Shown here: one piece after another, positions 1 through 7,337 of the stretch
How the letters are laid out: each line of letters starts with the position of its first letter
Position numbering within the stretch: the first letter of the stretch is position 1
From: Opitutales bacterium
GTDB lineage: Bacteria; Verrucomicrobiota; Verrucomicrobiia; Opitutales; Coraliomargaritaceae
Assembly (NCBI GenBank): GCA_018607135.1
Contig: JABBCA010000070.1
Coordinates: 1 to 64,000 of the forward strand
Length of the DNA stretch: 64,000 bases
Direction of reading: 5' to 3'
Notes under the pieces: model-generated
Database searches by the model: none
Seen by the model: the letters and a program-made list of their open reading frames with translations, nothing else
What the model was told of the DNA's origin: nothing
Position numbers and translations under genes: made by a program

Positions 1-188
1 CCTTCGGCGGTCCATGAGAAGGGCTCGGTGTATTCGATTTCTCCACCTGAAAGGGTTCGTTGTCCGTAGAGCACGTGTCCCCAAAGGTCTGGGTCGGCTG
101 CGGGCTCGGAAAATCTTAAAAACGCGAATGCGAGCGTCACTACAAGTAACAGCCAGTGTGTGATTTTTACGTGGGTGTGAATCGACAT
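1..188 (-). CDS. Integral membrane protein, possibly GT-C-like (3' part cut by window edge)
   Basis: The gene starts at an ATG at 188 and runs off the left edge, so only 62 residues are visible. They show a membrane segment at about residues 12-26 followed by an outside loop with the motif DPDLWGHVLYG (residues 32-42). An acidic DPDLW-H motif right after the first membrane helix is common in large bacterial membrane proteins related to GT-C glycosyltransferases, where the acidic residue is often catalytic. The fold cannot be confirmed from so short a piece. It lies 60 bases downstream of the barrel gene on the same strand and could be co-transcribed with it. Confidence 0.6.
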   Translation of the reverse strand, partial: MSIHTHVKITHWLLLVVTLAFAFLRFSEPAADPDLWGHVLYGQRTLSGGEIEYTEPFSWTAE

Positions 189-248
189 GTGCTGGCTGTT
201 ACTTGGACGTGTTTTGCGCGATAAGTTATCGTGCAGAGAATAGTGAGT

Positions 249-1349
249 TTAGAAGGCCATCTGCCAGCCAATAGTGATGACGGAGTCGGTTTCCAATTGG
301 TAGCCGTTGAGGTCTTGCCAGACTGGGAGTCTTACATCGATCGCGAGGCGTTGTCCTTTCAATGCGCCGCTGGGCATGTAGAGATTGATGCCGAGAATCG
401 CATCGAGACGTTCACCGCCGTAATTGTCTCCGAATGCGGTGGTCACAGAACGGCCTGCGGGTCCCATGGTGCCAATGTCTTTTTGGTCACCTTTTAGTTT
501 ACTGGTGTGAGTGTAATTGAAACCGCCATTGATGCCTAGCCACTCTGTGACATTGTAGCCAGTCCATGTGGTGACGCCGAAGGCGTTTCCCAAGCGATAG
601 TGGTTGTCGTTTTCGCTTTCAAGGCGAATGACTGCGTTGGCTTGTGCGCCCCATGACCCATTTTCGAACTGCTGCACGTAGGTGAGTGAGGGAAGCAAGT
701 CGTAGGTGCCCGAGCCGAGTTGCATTGGTGCGGGGAGCTGCTGCTTGGGGAAGCTTGGTGGCATACCTGGCAGTGGTGTGTTGTCTTTTTCGTCGATTGA
801 ACCCGTTGGCAAACTAAGGCTGAGACCAAAGTGTGCTTTACGGTTCTCTTTGAGGTAGAAGCGGTAGAGGCCGCCAATTTTGATGTCTCCGAATCCGCTG
901 GTCTCAGTGGTGAAGGTGTCGCCGTCGACCGCATTGAACAACATCGCAGGCGCACCTGGGTTGATGCGGTGATCCATCTCTGTTTCGATGTAGTTCGCCA
1001 TGAGCATCAGCGTGAGCTTGTCAGTTGGCGCATACATGAGCCCGAACATGTGCATGTCCATGGTCATCGATTCTGGTGTGACCGTGTAGCCCTCGGCGAA
1101 GACGTTTGCTGAGGAGGCGCGGTCGGTGCCATTACGCATGCCGTCCATGTCCATGCGCATAGCACGGTAGGAAACCATCCAGCCATCTTTGGCATGTGTG
1201 TGATCGCCCATTACGGAGATCGGGGCGTGGTCATCGGGTCGACCGACGTGATTAGGGTCGGTGGCGCAGCAGCTGAATGCGGGTGCGGCTTGTGCAGCGG
1301 TGGCTGCCGTGAGGGAAAGCGATACGAGTGTTTTTGTAAAAGTGTGCAT
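249..1349 (-). CDS. Met/His-rich outer-membrane barrel protein (transporter-like, phenol-MetA family type)
   Basis: A predicted exported beta-barrel of about 366 residues. I chose the ATG at 1349, because it starts directly with a signal peptide (MHTFTKTLVSLSLTAATAAQA); a GTG at 1370 would add seven residues. The mature N-terminus holds a Cys pair (SCC) and the block DHAPISVMGDHTH, followed by YRAMRMDMDGMRNGT, both rich in His, Met and Asp. The rest alternates short amphipathic strands with many Gly, Asn and aromatic residues, and ends in Phe as outer-membrane barrels usually do. Proteins with this APIxVMGDHxH opening are normally annotated as transporters of the MetA-like family and often sit near copper or heavy-metal genes. 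The Met/His content and the neighbouring Cys-pair protein agree with a metal-linked role, but the substrate is unknown. Confidence 0.8.
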   Translation of the reverse strand: MHTFTKTLVSLSLTAATAAQAAPAFSCCATDPNHVGRPDDHAPISVMGDHTHAKDGWMVSYRAMRMDMDGMRNGTDRASSANVFAEGYTVTPESMTMDMHMFGLMYAPTDKLTLMLMANYIETEMDHRINPGAPAMLFNAVDGDTFTTETSGFGDIKIGGLYRFYLKENRKAHFGLSLSLPTGSIDEKDNTPLPGMPPSFPKQQLPAPMQLGSGTYDLLPSLTYVQQFENGSWGAQANAVIRLESENDNHYRLGNAFGVTTWTGYNVTEWLGINGGFNYTHTSKLKGDQKDIGTMGPAGRSVTTAFGDNYGGERLDAILGINLYMPSGALKGQRLAIDVRLPVWQDLNGYQLETDSVITIGWQMAF

Positions 1350-1538
1350 GTGTATGTGTTGTTTGGGCACGCTGTGGTGTCGTGCATTATATTCATGTAA
1401 TTACTTTCAACTCCTAGGTTGAAAGCTCTGGGCAGCGCCGCACCGTCTCGATGCGCACATCGTTGTGCTCGTTGGATAGTTCAACATCCATGCGGCGCGA
1501 GACGTGCCTGCACTGCCACGAATCTACTGGTTCAGATT

Positions 1539-1922
1539 TTACGCCAATCGCGGTGGCGGTGTCGGCACTGCGGTGAGCGCGTTCTCGGGTCTTCTTTCGG
1601 TGCACAATGTGGTCGAGACTTTAGTCTCAGGAACCGTTAATGAAATTGCTTTGGCCAGTCCTAGCATGAGGGTCAGCTTGCGGGACTCTGAACTGTTGAG
1701 TGGGTGTTCTTGTTGTGTTTCGTCGACTGCTGTAATAATCTTACATAATTCACAGGGCCGATCGCCGCCGAAGGTTTCCTTAAATGCCTGTTCAATCGAG
1801 CTTTCTTGTGAGTAGCTCGCGACCATCCATGTCCATGCACCCAGTTGCAGCAATAACTGTGGTCCGGTGAGAAGCCAGCAGCAGAGGAGTAATAGGAGTG
1901 TCTTGCAGAAACGTGAAAGCAC
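1539..1922 (-). CDS. Small secreted or membrane-anchored protein with a CxxC pair
   Basis: A 127-residue protein starting at a GTG. It opens with a strong hydrophobic stretch (residues 8-33, TLLLLLCCWLLTGPQ then LLLQLGAWTWM), followed by YSQESSIEQAFKETF and GGDRPCELCKII. The PCxLC pair just outside the membrane looks like a metal or haem contact. I recognise the general style (short proteins with a hydrophobic start and a PCxLC motif beside metal-handling genes) but cannot assign a named family. The C-terminal third is low complexity and Pro-rich. It lies upstream of the Met/His-rich barrel gene on the same strand with about 190 bases between them, so the two may form a small metal-response unit. 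Confidence 0.6.
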   Translation of the reverse strand: MLSRFCKTLLLLLCCWLLTGPQLLLQLGAWTWMVASYSQESSIEQAFKETFGGDRPCELCKIITAVDETQQEHPLNSSESRKLTLMLGLAKAISLTVPETKVSTTLCTERRPENALTAVPTPPPRLA

Positions 1923-2235
1923 GGTGAAGACTCAAAGGTGCTGTTTTGAAAATGCGAGTTTGAAATTGTTTTGATGGGAGCGCGGACCTCCATGTCGCAG
2001 TTCTTATCGTGGTGTCCGTGCTGCGCGGGCCTACGTATGTTTTGTTAGGTTTGGGCAGCTTGCTTTCTAGGGCGCGAGCAAGCTCGCACACTACTGTAGT
2101 CTACAATTTTCGATTATAAATAAGACATGGGTAAAGAGCTGGATGTCGCCAGACGCTCCTGAATGGCGAGTCGATATCGAGTCGATTTAGAACATCCGAC
2201 TTCCGACGCTTGTAAGGCAGCCTTGGTTTCGCCGT
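1923..2235. other. Intergenic region, no gene seen
   Basis: About 310 bases between divergently read genes. Short reading frames here show no family features. A perfect inverted repeat GCGAGC-AA-GCTCGC lies at about 2070-2083. The region presumably holds promoters for both sides; I see no convincing operator or -10/-35 pair. Confidence 0.5.
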
Positions 2236-3594
2236 TTGGTTACGGTGCAGCACACTAAGATAAAATCATACGTTTACCCAGCCTACGGGGTGGCGAGCCT
2301 CGGCAAGGTCGCGGTGGAGGTGACGCTGCAGCTGTATCTATTTGATTTTTACACGCGGATTCTAGGTTTGGAGCCAGTCTTGGCGGGCTTGGCATTCGGT
2401 ATCGCGATCTTTTGGGATGCGGTCAGTGACTTGATGGTCTCTGCAGGTTTATTTGCAGCACGCTCGCGGGGTGTGCGCTATACGACGACGCTGTGGGTGG
2501 GGGCATTGCTGTTGGCGGTCACAACCGTGTTGCTGTTTTCACCTACAGAGACGGGGTCAAAATGGTATCTATTTTTTCATCTGCTGATTGCGTATGTATT
2601 GGTGAATACAGGAATGACGTTGCTGGATTTACCTCAAAGTAGCTTGAGCGCGGAGCTGAGTCGCAAGGCCGATGAGCGTAACAAACTGCTCGCTTCGCGC
2701 ATGGGGTTTGGGATCTTAGGCTTGGCGATTGGAAGTGCGTTGCCAGGTATCTATTTGGCGACTCTGCAAGGTGAGCCAACGGATGCTGTGGTCGCAGATT
2801 CACGTTCGGTGAGTGCATGGTGGCTGGCTATTCTCGTGATCCTTACTGGGAGTCTGACTGCATGGTTTTTGCGAGCTCGTGAGACGGAGACCGATACTGC
2901 GGAGCATTCGAAAATGCCGACATTAGCGGAGGTGTGGGACTTGTTTAAAGATCGCGCTTTTGTGGACTTATTGATCGCAGGTGTGATCGCGGCAGTGGGG
3001 CGCACCGTGAACGCAGCGTTGGCGTTGATGTATTACCGCTTTGTGTTGGAGCTTTCGGAGGCTCAAGTGACACAGTTCATTTTTCCTATATTTACACTGA
3101 GTATTGTGTTCTCGATTCCGCTTTGGATTCGACTCTCAAAGAGCTACGGGAAGCGCCTGCCAGCGTATGTTGCTATTGGAGGTCTTGGGTTGATGGGAAT
3201 CATCGCCTATCCGATTTTACCACCAGGGCTGCTTTGGCCTCCGCTGTTGGTGTCAACCATCGGAGGCGTGCTTTGTGGCGCGGTTTTTCTAGTGGATTCG
3301 TTGATTACTGATTTAATCGATTCGGATGAAGCGGCAACTGGTAAGCGCAAGGAGTCGCTGTATTTTGCAGTGTGGAAGTCGGGCCTAAAAGTGGCGCGTG
3401 CGATTGCGTTTGTGACGATTGGCTTAGGGCTGCAAATGATGGGTTTGGATCTGTCTTTGGACGTGGTCTCTGATTCGATGCAGTGGGGGATCGTGCTGCT
3501 ATTTGGAGTTTTAGTTGGAATTTGTTTTATAGTCGCTGGTTGGTTTATACGACGAGCGGATGTATCTGAGCCTGAAAATAGTAAACAGAATTAG
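2236..3594 (+). CDS. MFS transporter of the GPH (glycoside-pentoside-hexuronide:cation symporter) type
   Basis: A 452-residue polytopic membrane protein with about 12 predicted helices. The first part (KVAVEVTLQLYLFDFYT, then GLAFGIAIFWDAVSDLM) matches the MFS_2/GPH pattern, where an Asp in the second helix region (WDAVSDLMVG-like) helps couple sugar and cation uptake. A central cytoplasmic loop (about residues 205-230) separates two six-helix halves. The start is uncertain: TTG at 2236 or GTG at 2245, with no clear ribosome binding site. Substrate unknown; sugars are typical, but members of this broad family also move other small molecules. The lipocalin gene follows after 4 bases, so the two are probably co-transcribed. 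Confidence 0.85.
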   Translation: MVTVQHTKIKSYVYPAYGVASLGKVAVEVTLQLYLFDFYTRILGLEPVLAGLAFGIAIFWDAVSDLMVSAGLFAARSRGVRYTTTLWVGALLLAVTTVLLFSPTETGSKWYLFFHLLIAYVLVNTGMTLLDLPQSSLSAELSRKADERNKLLASRMGFGILGLAIGSALPGIYLATLQGEPTDAVVADSRSVSAWWLAILVILTGSLTAWFLRARETETDTAEHSKMPTLAEVWDLFKDRAFVDLLIAGVIAAVGRTVNAALALMYYRFVLELSEAQVTQFIFPIFTLSIVFSIPLWIRLSKSYGKRLPAYVAIGGLGLMGIIAYPILPPGLLWPPLLVSTIGGVLCGAVFLVDSLITDLIDSDEAATGKRKESLYFAVWKSGLKVARAIAFVTIGLGLQMMGLDLSLDVVSDSMQWGIVLLFGVLVGICFIVAGWFIRRADVSEPENSKQN

Positions 3595-3598
3595 AAAT

Positions 3599-4192
3599 AT
3601 GACATTACGAAAAAGAACCTTCAAAATTGTGAGTTTAGCTGCGAGCATGGTAGCTATGAGCTTGTTTAACGGTTGTGCAACGAATCGAGCACCGCTACCT
3701 ACCCCTGACTTCGTCGATATGGAACGGTTCATGGGGCGTTGGTATGTTGTGGGCTATACACCGATCCTTGTGGATAAGGCTGCACACAATGCAATTGAGC
3801 ATTATCGACTCGATGAGAATGCGAAGATTCGCACCACTTATCAATTTCGTGATGGGAGCCATGACGGCGAGTTGAAGACTTATACGCCGGTTGGGTGGGT
3901 CCATGACGAGCGGACCAATGCAGAGTGGCGTATGCAATTTATTTGGCCGCTACGCGCGGATTATATCATCCTTCACGTAGATGCTGCCTATACGGAAACG
4001 ATTATAGCGCATCCAAACCGAAAGTATGCATGGATCATGACACGTAGTCCTGAAGTGGATACGGAGGACTATCAGCGCATGCTGAAGCAATTGGGGTCGG
4101 TAGGCTACGACACGTCAATTATCAAGCGGCTTCCGCACGATTGGAGTGGAGAGGCCGAGCGCCTACAGGAACTGGAAGCTGCAGGGCTTTGA
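3599..4192 (+). CDS. Lipocalin family lipoprotein (Blc-like)
   Basis: A 197-residue lipoprotein. It starts at the ATG at 3599, 4 bases after the transporter stop. The signal peptide ends in the lipobox LFNGC, so the mature protein should be lipid-anchored. The lipocalin signature follows: MERFMGRWYVVGYTP (the GxW motif) near the mature N-terminus, and the C-terminal YAWIMTRSPEVD strand typical of Blc proteins. Blc-type lipocalins bind lysophospholipids or fatty acids in the periplasm and are linked to envelope stress; that role is known of the family and only inferred here. Confidence 0.88.
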   Translation: MTLRKRTFKIVSLAASMVAMSLFNGCATNRAPLPTPDFVDMERFMGRWYVVGYTPILVDKAAHNAIEHYRLDENAKIRTTYQFRDGSHDGELKTYTPVGWVHDERTNAEWRMQFIWPLRADYIILHVDAAYTETIIAHPNRKYAWIMTRSPEVDTEDYQRMLKQLGSVGYDTSIIKRLPHDWSGEAERLQELEAAGL

Positions 4193-4207
4193 CCTATAGC
4201 TCACGCT

Positions 4208-4243
4208 TTCGGCTACGGTTTTGCTTTGTGGACTGTAGCCGAA
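4208..4243. terminator. Hairpin between convergent genes
   Basis: A perfect 9-bp stem (TTCGGCTAC at 4208-4216 with GTAGCCGAA at 4235-4243) around an 18-base loop lies between the lipocalin stop and the purM stop. There is no long T-run on either strand, so it may be a weak bidirectional terminator or only an mRNA-end structure. Confidence 0.45.
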
Positions 4244-4270
4244 TCGGTGACGGTTTGGTTGCAGTAGTTA

Positions 4271-5467
4271 CTAGTGCTGGATCTCGTAAGTGAGGGTCTT
4301 GCCTTCGTGCTGGATGGTGACGTGGTTTTGCCCGTCTTCGCGTTGAGTGGCTTCGGTGCGGCCCACGATTTGTGCAGGGATGCCATAGGCTTCACTTTTG
4401 GCGATGATGTCCGCGGCGGCTTCGGGCTCGCAGTAGATATCCATGCGGTGGCCCATGTTATAGACTCGGAACATTTCTTCGTCACTGGTGCCACTGGCTT
4501 TTTGGATCGCCTTAAAGATTGGGGGCACAGGTAAGAAGTTGTCCTTTATATGGTGGACGCCTGTGCCGAATCGGATGCATTTAGTCTGGCCGCCGCCAGA
4601 GCAGTGCACCATGCCGTAGATTTCGTCGCGATTCTCGGTTAAGAGTTGTTTGATGATGGGCGCGTAGGTGCGGGTTGGGCTAAGGAGTGCGTCGCCGACG
4701 GTCATCGTGGAGTCAGGAAGCGGGTCGCTCATTTTGTATGGGCCGCAGTAGAGGTATTGTTTGTCGGTGGTGAGGTCGACTGTTTCTGGATACTTATCGA
4801 GGTAGTATGGGCTGAGTAAATCGTGGCGGGCGCTGGTTAAGCCGTTGCTGCCGATGCCCGAGTTCTCGAAGGTCTCATAGGTGGCTTGGCCTGAAGATGC
4901 GAGGCCGACGATGACAAGACCGGGCTTGATGTTGGCATTATCGACCACGTCTTTGCGGTCCATTACTACGACTGCACAGGAATCAACAGTGACGGTGCCG
5001 GTGAGGTCGCCGACGTCGGCCGTCTCACCGCCGCCGCTGTGAACGCCGACTCCGTATTCGCGGAGTGTCGCTAGGAAGTCTTCGGTTCCGGAAATGAGCT
5101 GGCCAAGCGCTTCAGCAGGGATGGCGCGGGCGTTGCGGTTGACTGTGCTGGAAATGAGGATGCCATCGATTGCGCCGACGCAAAGCAGGTCGTCGATATT
5201 CATGACCAGACTGTCTTGTGCGGTCTTGCGGAAGCCTGTCGGGTCGCCTGTTTCACGGTAGTGCAGGTAGGCGAGGGTGCTCTTGGTGCCCGAACCATCT
5301 GAGTGGATGATGTTACATTTCTCAGAATCTCCTGTAAGGATGTCGGCGCCGATCTTACAAAATGCACCTGGGAAAACGCCACGGTCAAGATTGTCCACGA
5401 CTGCGTGGACTTCAGATTTGGAGGAGGAGACGCCGCGTTGGGCATAGCGATCGGATGAGTTGCTCAT
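4271..5467 (-). CDS. purM: Phosphoribosylformylglycinamidine cyclo-ligase (AIR synthetase)
   Basis: A 398-residue enzyme of purine synthesis that closes the imidazole ring of AIR using ATP. The N-terminal [17 protein letters not shown] region, [15 protein letters not shown] and [10 protein letters not shown] are the PurM nucleotide and substrate-binding blocks, [12 protein letters not shown] is the conserved Gly-rich Asp-containing loop, and the C-terminal half carries HCSGGGQTK. At 398 residues it is longer than the E. coli enzyme (345) and resembles the longer form found in Bacteroidota-like lineages. It is the last gene of the minus-strand operon. Its start codon is only 14 bases from the inverted-repeat arm of the GxxExxY cassette, so the cassette forms its 5' leader. 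Confidence 0.96.
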   Translation of the reverse strand: MSNSSDRYAQRGVSSSKSEVHAVVDNLDRGVFPGAFCKIGADILTGDSEKCNIIHSDGSGTKSTLAYLHYRETGDPTGFRKTAQDSLVMNIDDLLCVGAIDGILISSTVNRNARAIPAEALGQLISGTEDFLATLREYGVGVHSGGGETADVGDLTGTVTVDSCAVVVMDRKDVVDNANIKPGLVIVGLASSGQATYETFENSGIGSNGLTSARHDLLSPYYLDKYPETVDLTTDKQYLYCGPYKMSDPLPDSTMTVGDALLSPTRTYAPIIKQLLTENRDEIYGMVHCSGGGQTKCIRFGTGVHHIKDNFLPVPPIFKAIQKASGTSDEEMFRVYNMGHRMDIYCEPEAAADIIAKSEAYGIPAQIVGRTEATQREDGQNHVTIQHEGKTLTYEIQH

Positions 5468-5481
5468 GGAAATGTGATTTG

Positions 5482-5513
5482 AACCGTTAATTTACGTTAA
5501 TTAGCGTTAATTT
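5482..5513. repeat. Left inverted-repeat arm, three 10-bp iterons
   Basis: A 32-base arm. From 5485 it contains three tandem 10-mers, CGTTAATTTA, CGTTAATTAG and CGTTAATTTT, which share an eight-base core. The reverse complement of 5957-5988 differs from it only at position 17 (T against G). Confidence 0.9.
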
Positions 5514-5520
5514 TTTATGA

Positions 5521-5568
5521 CTGGAAATGCGTGATGCTGGAAATGCGTGATGCTGGAAATGCGTGATG
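5521..5568. repeat. Three perfect tandem copies of a 16-bp unit
   Basis: The unit CTGGAAATGCGTGATG occurs three times in a row without a mismatch, followed by a partial CTGG. It lies inside the cassette between the left arm and the GxxExxY stop codon. Confidence 0.95.
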
Positions 5569-5576
5569 CTGGGTTA

Positions 5577-5954
5577 TCATGAGTTTAAGGTGACTTTGCG
5601 CCACTGTAAACTTGGTTGTTTGAAGTTTATAATCAGGCCTACGTTTTTCTTGGTTACACGTAGGTAGCTTAACATTTGCCCCAGTTCGTAGTCTGCAATC
5701 TCCTCAATGGTCTTGGTGTCGACAACTATACTGTCTTCTACCTCAAGATCGGGAATATACTCATCAACTTTTACTCCACGATAGACAATCGGGTATTGAG
5801 CCTGCTGGCTGAATTGAATGCCTAAATGTGTTAGTTCGACTACTAGTGCACGCTCGTAAGTTTTTTCACGAAGTCCGTATCCAAGTTCACTGTGAACTTT
5901 CATCGCCGCCCCAATCACTTTATAAATCAGTTCCTCTATCTTCTCTTCTTGCAT
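5577..5954 (-). CDS. GxxExxY protein (PDDEXK_3-type)
   Basis: A 125-residue protein of the GxxExxY family. The naming motif is visible as GLREKTY near residue 28. The later strand region YIPDLEVEDSIVVDTK fits the D-x(n)-(D/E)xK core of a PDDEXK nuclease fold: D71 or D78-region acids and a DTK lysine. The cellular role is not established; these genes are abundant and patchily distributed in Verrucomicrobiota, Lentisphaerota and Planctomycetota. Here the gene is the only one inside an inverted-repeat cassette, in the same direction as the flanking operon, so it may be expressed by read-through. The ATG at 5954 directly follows the repeat arm. Confidence 0.92.
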   Translation of the reverse strand: MQEEKIEELIYKVIGAAMKVHSELGYGLREKTYERALVVELTHLGIQFSQQAQYPIVYRGVKVDEYIPDLEVEDSIVVDTKTIEEIADYELGQMLSYLRVTKKNVGLIINFKQPSLQWRKVTLNS

Positions 5955-5956
5955 TT

Positions 5957-5988
5957 AAATTAACGCTAATTCACGTAAATTAACGGTT
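5957..5988. repeat. Right inverted-repeat arm, next to the GxxExxY start codon
   Basis: The mate of the arm at 5482-5513. It begins 2 bases upstream of the GxxExxY ATG, so it occupies the position of that gene's ribosome binding site and leader. Confidence 0.9.
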
Positions 5989-6630
5989 TTAGATGATTTC
6001 GTATTTCGGAGCTTTTAGCTCCGTAATACGCGCCATGATGCGGCGAGAGGCTTCTAGGTAGCGTTCGGGGTGGTCTTTCCCGGGATCGATCTCGGCGGTG
6101 GTCATGGGCTTGCCGTAAGCGATGTGTATGGCGCCTCCGAGACTTGGGAGTTTGTCGTCACGTCCATAGACCTCATAAGTGCCGAAAAGGCGAGTGGGGA
6201 CGACTGTTGCGCGAGATTTGCATGCAATCATGCCCGCACCTGGCTTTGGCTCTGCGAGTTGGCCATCTGCGGAGCGAGTGCCTTCGGGGTAGATTGCAAT
6301 CGCTCCGTTGTTTTTGAGTGCTCGGAATATCGCTTTAAGTGACTTAATGTCAGCTTGTTCGCGAGCCACGGGGATGGCCTCGAGTTTGTGGAGCGCTTTG
6401 CCGAAATTACCTTTAAATAACGTGTCGCGAGCGAAGTAGTTGATATGGCGGTGGACTTGGCAGCCGATTGCGGGTGGATCAAAAAAGCTTACGTGGTTGG
6501 CGGCAAAGATGACGCTGCCTTCGAGTGGCACGTGACGCATGCCTGAGGTGCTAAAATCGTAAAAGGTGCTGAAGAACCAATCAGAAACAATTCGGACGTA
6601 GTTGTAGAACGTGGGAATTTTAGGACGCAT
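5989..6630 (-). CDS. plsC: 1-acyl-sn-glycerol-3-phosphate acyltransferase
   Basis: A 213-residue acyltransferase that adds the second acyl chain to make phosphatidic acid. The catalytic HX4D motif is in AANHVSFFDPP, the glycerophosphate-binding motif is YPEGTRS, and the block VPTRLFGTYEVYG follows. It has one hydrophobic N-terminal stretch, so it probably sits on the inner face of the membrane. It follows cmk with 29 bases between them. The stop codon lies directly against the right arm of the inverted-repeat cassette. Confidence 0.93.
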   Translation of the reverse strand: MRPKIPTFYNYVRIVSDWFFSTFYDFSTSGMRHVPLEGSVIFAANHVSFFDPPAIGCQVHRHINYFARDTLFKGNFGKALHKLEAIPVAREQADIKSLKAIFRALKNNGAIAIYPEGTRSADGQLAEPKPGAGMIACKSRATVVPTRLFGTYEVYGRDDKLPSLGGAIHIAYGKPMTTAEIDPGKDHPERYLEASRRIMARITELKAPKYEII

Positions 6631-6659
6631 ACAGGATGGTAGAAATGAGAAATGATAAC

Positions 6660-7322
6660 TCAGGAATTTATGATTCCAGCTATTTTATGAATGACTTCTT
6701 CAAGAGTGAGTGGCCCTGTGTCGACTTGTGTGGCTCCATCGGGGCAGACGAGCGGTGCAGTTTTGCGAGTTTTATCCATTTTGTCTCGCGCAGCGATCGA
6801 GTCGGTTTGCCCTTCTTTCGCTCTACGTTCGGCGCGTGTGGCCTCGTCTGCGTGAAGAAAAAAACGGTAGTCCGCATCGGGGAAGATCACAGAACCGATG
6901 TCGCGACCTTCCATGATGAGACCAGAGAAGTCATGCTGACGAGCTATGTCTGCAAGTGAGCGCTGATAATCGAATAGTTTTTGGCGAACGGCTGCGACTG
7001 CTGCGAACTTGGATACGTTTGCATTTACTTCTGGAGAGCGGATGTCTGCATCTGCTGGAACGACGCTGTCGATGCCGAGTCGAGCGGATCGACCCTCGAT
7101 TTGAGTGCTTAATTTGAGTTTGCTGAGTTGTTGGATGATATCGCTCTCGTTTTCAGAGTGGGCTCCGGCCTTCAGCAGTGCATAGGTAAGAGTGCGATAG
7201 TGTGCACCGGTATCCACGTGCATGAGGCTTAATTGTTCAGAAAGGCCGCGGGAGGTCGAGGACTTGCCAGTGGCGGCGCCCCCGTCGACGGCTATAATTT
7301 TAAATCTGGATGACTCTGTCAT
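6660..7322 (-). CDS. cmk: Cytidylate kinase
   Basis: A 220-residue P-loop kinase that phosphorylates CMP and dCMP. The P-loop is GGAATGKSSTSRGL, the (d)NMP-binding part is MHVDTGAHYRTLTYALLK, and MEGRDIGSVIFPDADYRFFL with RAERRAKEGQ is the lid region of the bacterial Cmk family. The spacer to aroA is 15 bases and the gene is part of the operon tyrA-aroA-cmk-plsC; adjacency of aroA and cmk is common in bacteria. Confidence 0.96.
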   Translation of the reverse strand: MTESSRFKIIAVDGGAATGKSSTSRGLSEQLSLMHVDTGAHYRTLTYALLKAGAHSENESDIIQQLSKLKLSTQIEGRSARLGIDSVVPADADIRSPEVNANVSKFAAVAAVRQKLFDYQRSLADIARQHDFSGLIMEGRDIGSVIFPDADYRFFLHADEATRAERRAKEGQTDSIAARDKMDKTRKTAPLVCPDGATQVDTGPLTLEEVIHKIAGIINS

Positions 7323-7337
7323 ATTCGGCTGATCGAA

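Larger units (their letters stand above)
5482..5988. mobile_element. Inverted-repeat-bounded cassette carrying a GxxExxY gene
   Basis: A 507-bp unit sits between the plsC stop codon (5989-5991) and the purM start (5467). Its ends are 32-base inverted repeats (5482-5513 and 5957-5988) that match at 31 of 32 positions. Inside are one gene (5577-5954) and a three-copy 16-bp tandem repeat. The right arm ends on the base directly before the plsC stop codon. No clear target-site duplication is visible, and no transposase is encoded, so movement would need help in trans. Calling it mobile is inference; the inverted repeat itself is seen directly. Confidence 0.6.

Noticed and set aside
1414-1605. A minus-strand frame with a charged, His/Arg-rich product
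   Set aside because: Composition is unlike a folded protein, it overlaps the end of the Cys-pair protein gene in another frame, and it has no family features.
1673-2091. Minus-strand frames covering the start of the Cys-pair protein gene and its upstream region
   Set aside because: They are in other frames of a better-supported gene and give low-complexity, non-homologous products.
5473-6000. Target-site duplication around the GxxExxY cassette (TGATTT on both sides)
   Set aside because: The two TGATTT copies are not at the repeat boundaries, so they cannot be a clean duplication produced by insertion.
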